Below are positions 5,933-6,118 of a DNA stretch of 6,118 nt, one piece after another. The notes beneath the pieces are model-generated. The model searched no databases. It was given only the letters and a program-made list of their open reading frames with translations, and had not been told where the DNA came from. Origin of the DNA: Nitrospirota bacterium (lineage in GTDB: Bacteria > Nitrospirota > JACRHJ01); assembly GCA_021785055.1 (NCBI GenBank), contig JAJYGS010000107.1:1-6118 (forward strand), in the 5' to 3' direction. Made by a program: the position numbers and the translations under genes. Position 1 is the stretch's first letter. The number at the start of each line of letters is the position of its first letter.

Positions 5933-6072
5933 TCCGCGCATATGTGCAGCGAACAAGTTTTCTATTCGACTATTGCCTGGGCCGGCATCCATGCGAGGAC
6001 CACCACCTTTCGATTTTTTATCGGAATTCGCCTTGAACCTTAAACGAGCTTCGTTGATTTGTCAAGAAAAAT
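5933..6072. other. Intergenic stretch upstream of the - strand promoter
   Basis: No open reading frame with coding character, tRNA or repeat is recognisable here. There is a short A/T-rich patch with CGAT-TTTTT-ATCG (6011-6023, a 4-bp stem) and a perfect TTGACA on the - strand (6060-6065) without a good -10 partner. An upstream regulatory region is likely but no operator can be named. Confidence 0.4.
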
Positions 6073-6103
6073 AAAAGCCCCGCCCAGGGCGGGCGGGACT
6101 TTT
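6073..6103 (-). terminator. Intrinsic terminator, possibly bidirectional
   Basis: AAAAG-C-CCCGCCC (6073-6085), a 5-base loop AGGGC, then GGGCGGG-A-CTTTT (6091-6103): a 7-bp GC stem extended by 5 A/T-rich pairs across one C/A mismatch. Read on the - strand, the stem runs into CTTTTATTTTTCTT, a strong U-tract, so it best ends a - strand gene to the right of the window. The + strand tail (CTTTTAAT) is weaker. It insulates the sensor-transporter operon from its neighbour. Confidence 0.85.
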
Positions 6104-6118
6104 AATAGCTCAACCGCG

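Noticed and set aside
6043..6065. Second promoter with a perfect TTGACA on the - strand
   Set aside because: The -10 candidates at allowed spacing (TTTAAG at 15, TAAGGT at 17) are weak, and the -35 sits in the U-tract of the terminator. The pair at 5905-5932 is better.

Overview
The window is 6118 bases of GC-rich bacterial DNA, tightly packed with genes. It probably comes from a Gram-negative (diderm) organism, because it carries a stand-alone MtgA-type peptidoglycan glycosyltransferase. The style (frequent ATA and AGG codons, an E1-beta/E2 dehydrogenase operon followed by osmC) would fit a deltaproteobacterial or Nitrospirota-like lineage. That placement is a guess, since nothing here fixes the taxonomy.

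Left block, + strand, bases 1-2434: the C-terminal two thirds of a 2-oxo acid dehydrogenase E1 beta subunit (entering from the left edge), the complete dihydrolipoamide acyltransferase (E2) and an OsmC-family peroxiredoxin. The intergenic gaps are 9 and 8 bases, so this is one operon whose promoter and E1 alpha gene lie outside. OsmC/Ohr proteins can be reduced by lipoylated proteins, so the third gene may draw its electrons from the second.

Right block, - strand, bases 5930 down to 2436: a promoter and an approximately 80-base leader, then a soluble protein with two PRC-barrel-like domains, an MgtE N-domain and a CBS pair. Next comes an NRAMP-superfamily transporter whose metal-site residues are not those of the Mn/Fe transporters, and last mtgA. 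The gaps are 9 and 0 bases (TAA directly followed by ATG). The most interesting reading is a split magnesium-transport system. The cytosolic Mg2+ sensor of MgtE has lost its own channel and is paired with an NRMT-like (NRAMP-related magnesium) permease. Two PRC-barrel modules are added, and the unit is co-transcribed with a cell-wall polymerase. This is inferred from sequence and context only.

The two operons converge with a single base between stop codons, so neither has an intergenic terminator there. A perfect 11-bp inverted repeat lies just inside the mtgA tail. Bases 5817-6118 carry no gene. They hold the leader and promoter of the - strand operon and, at the right edge, a strong intrinsic terminator best oriented for a - strand gene beyond the window.
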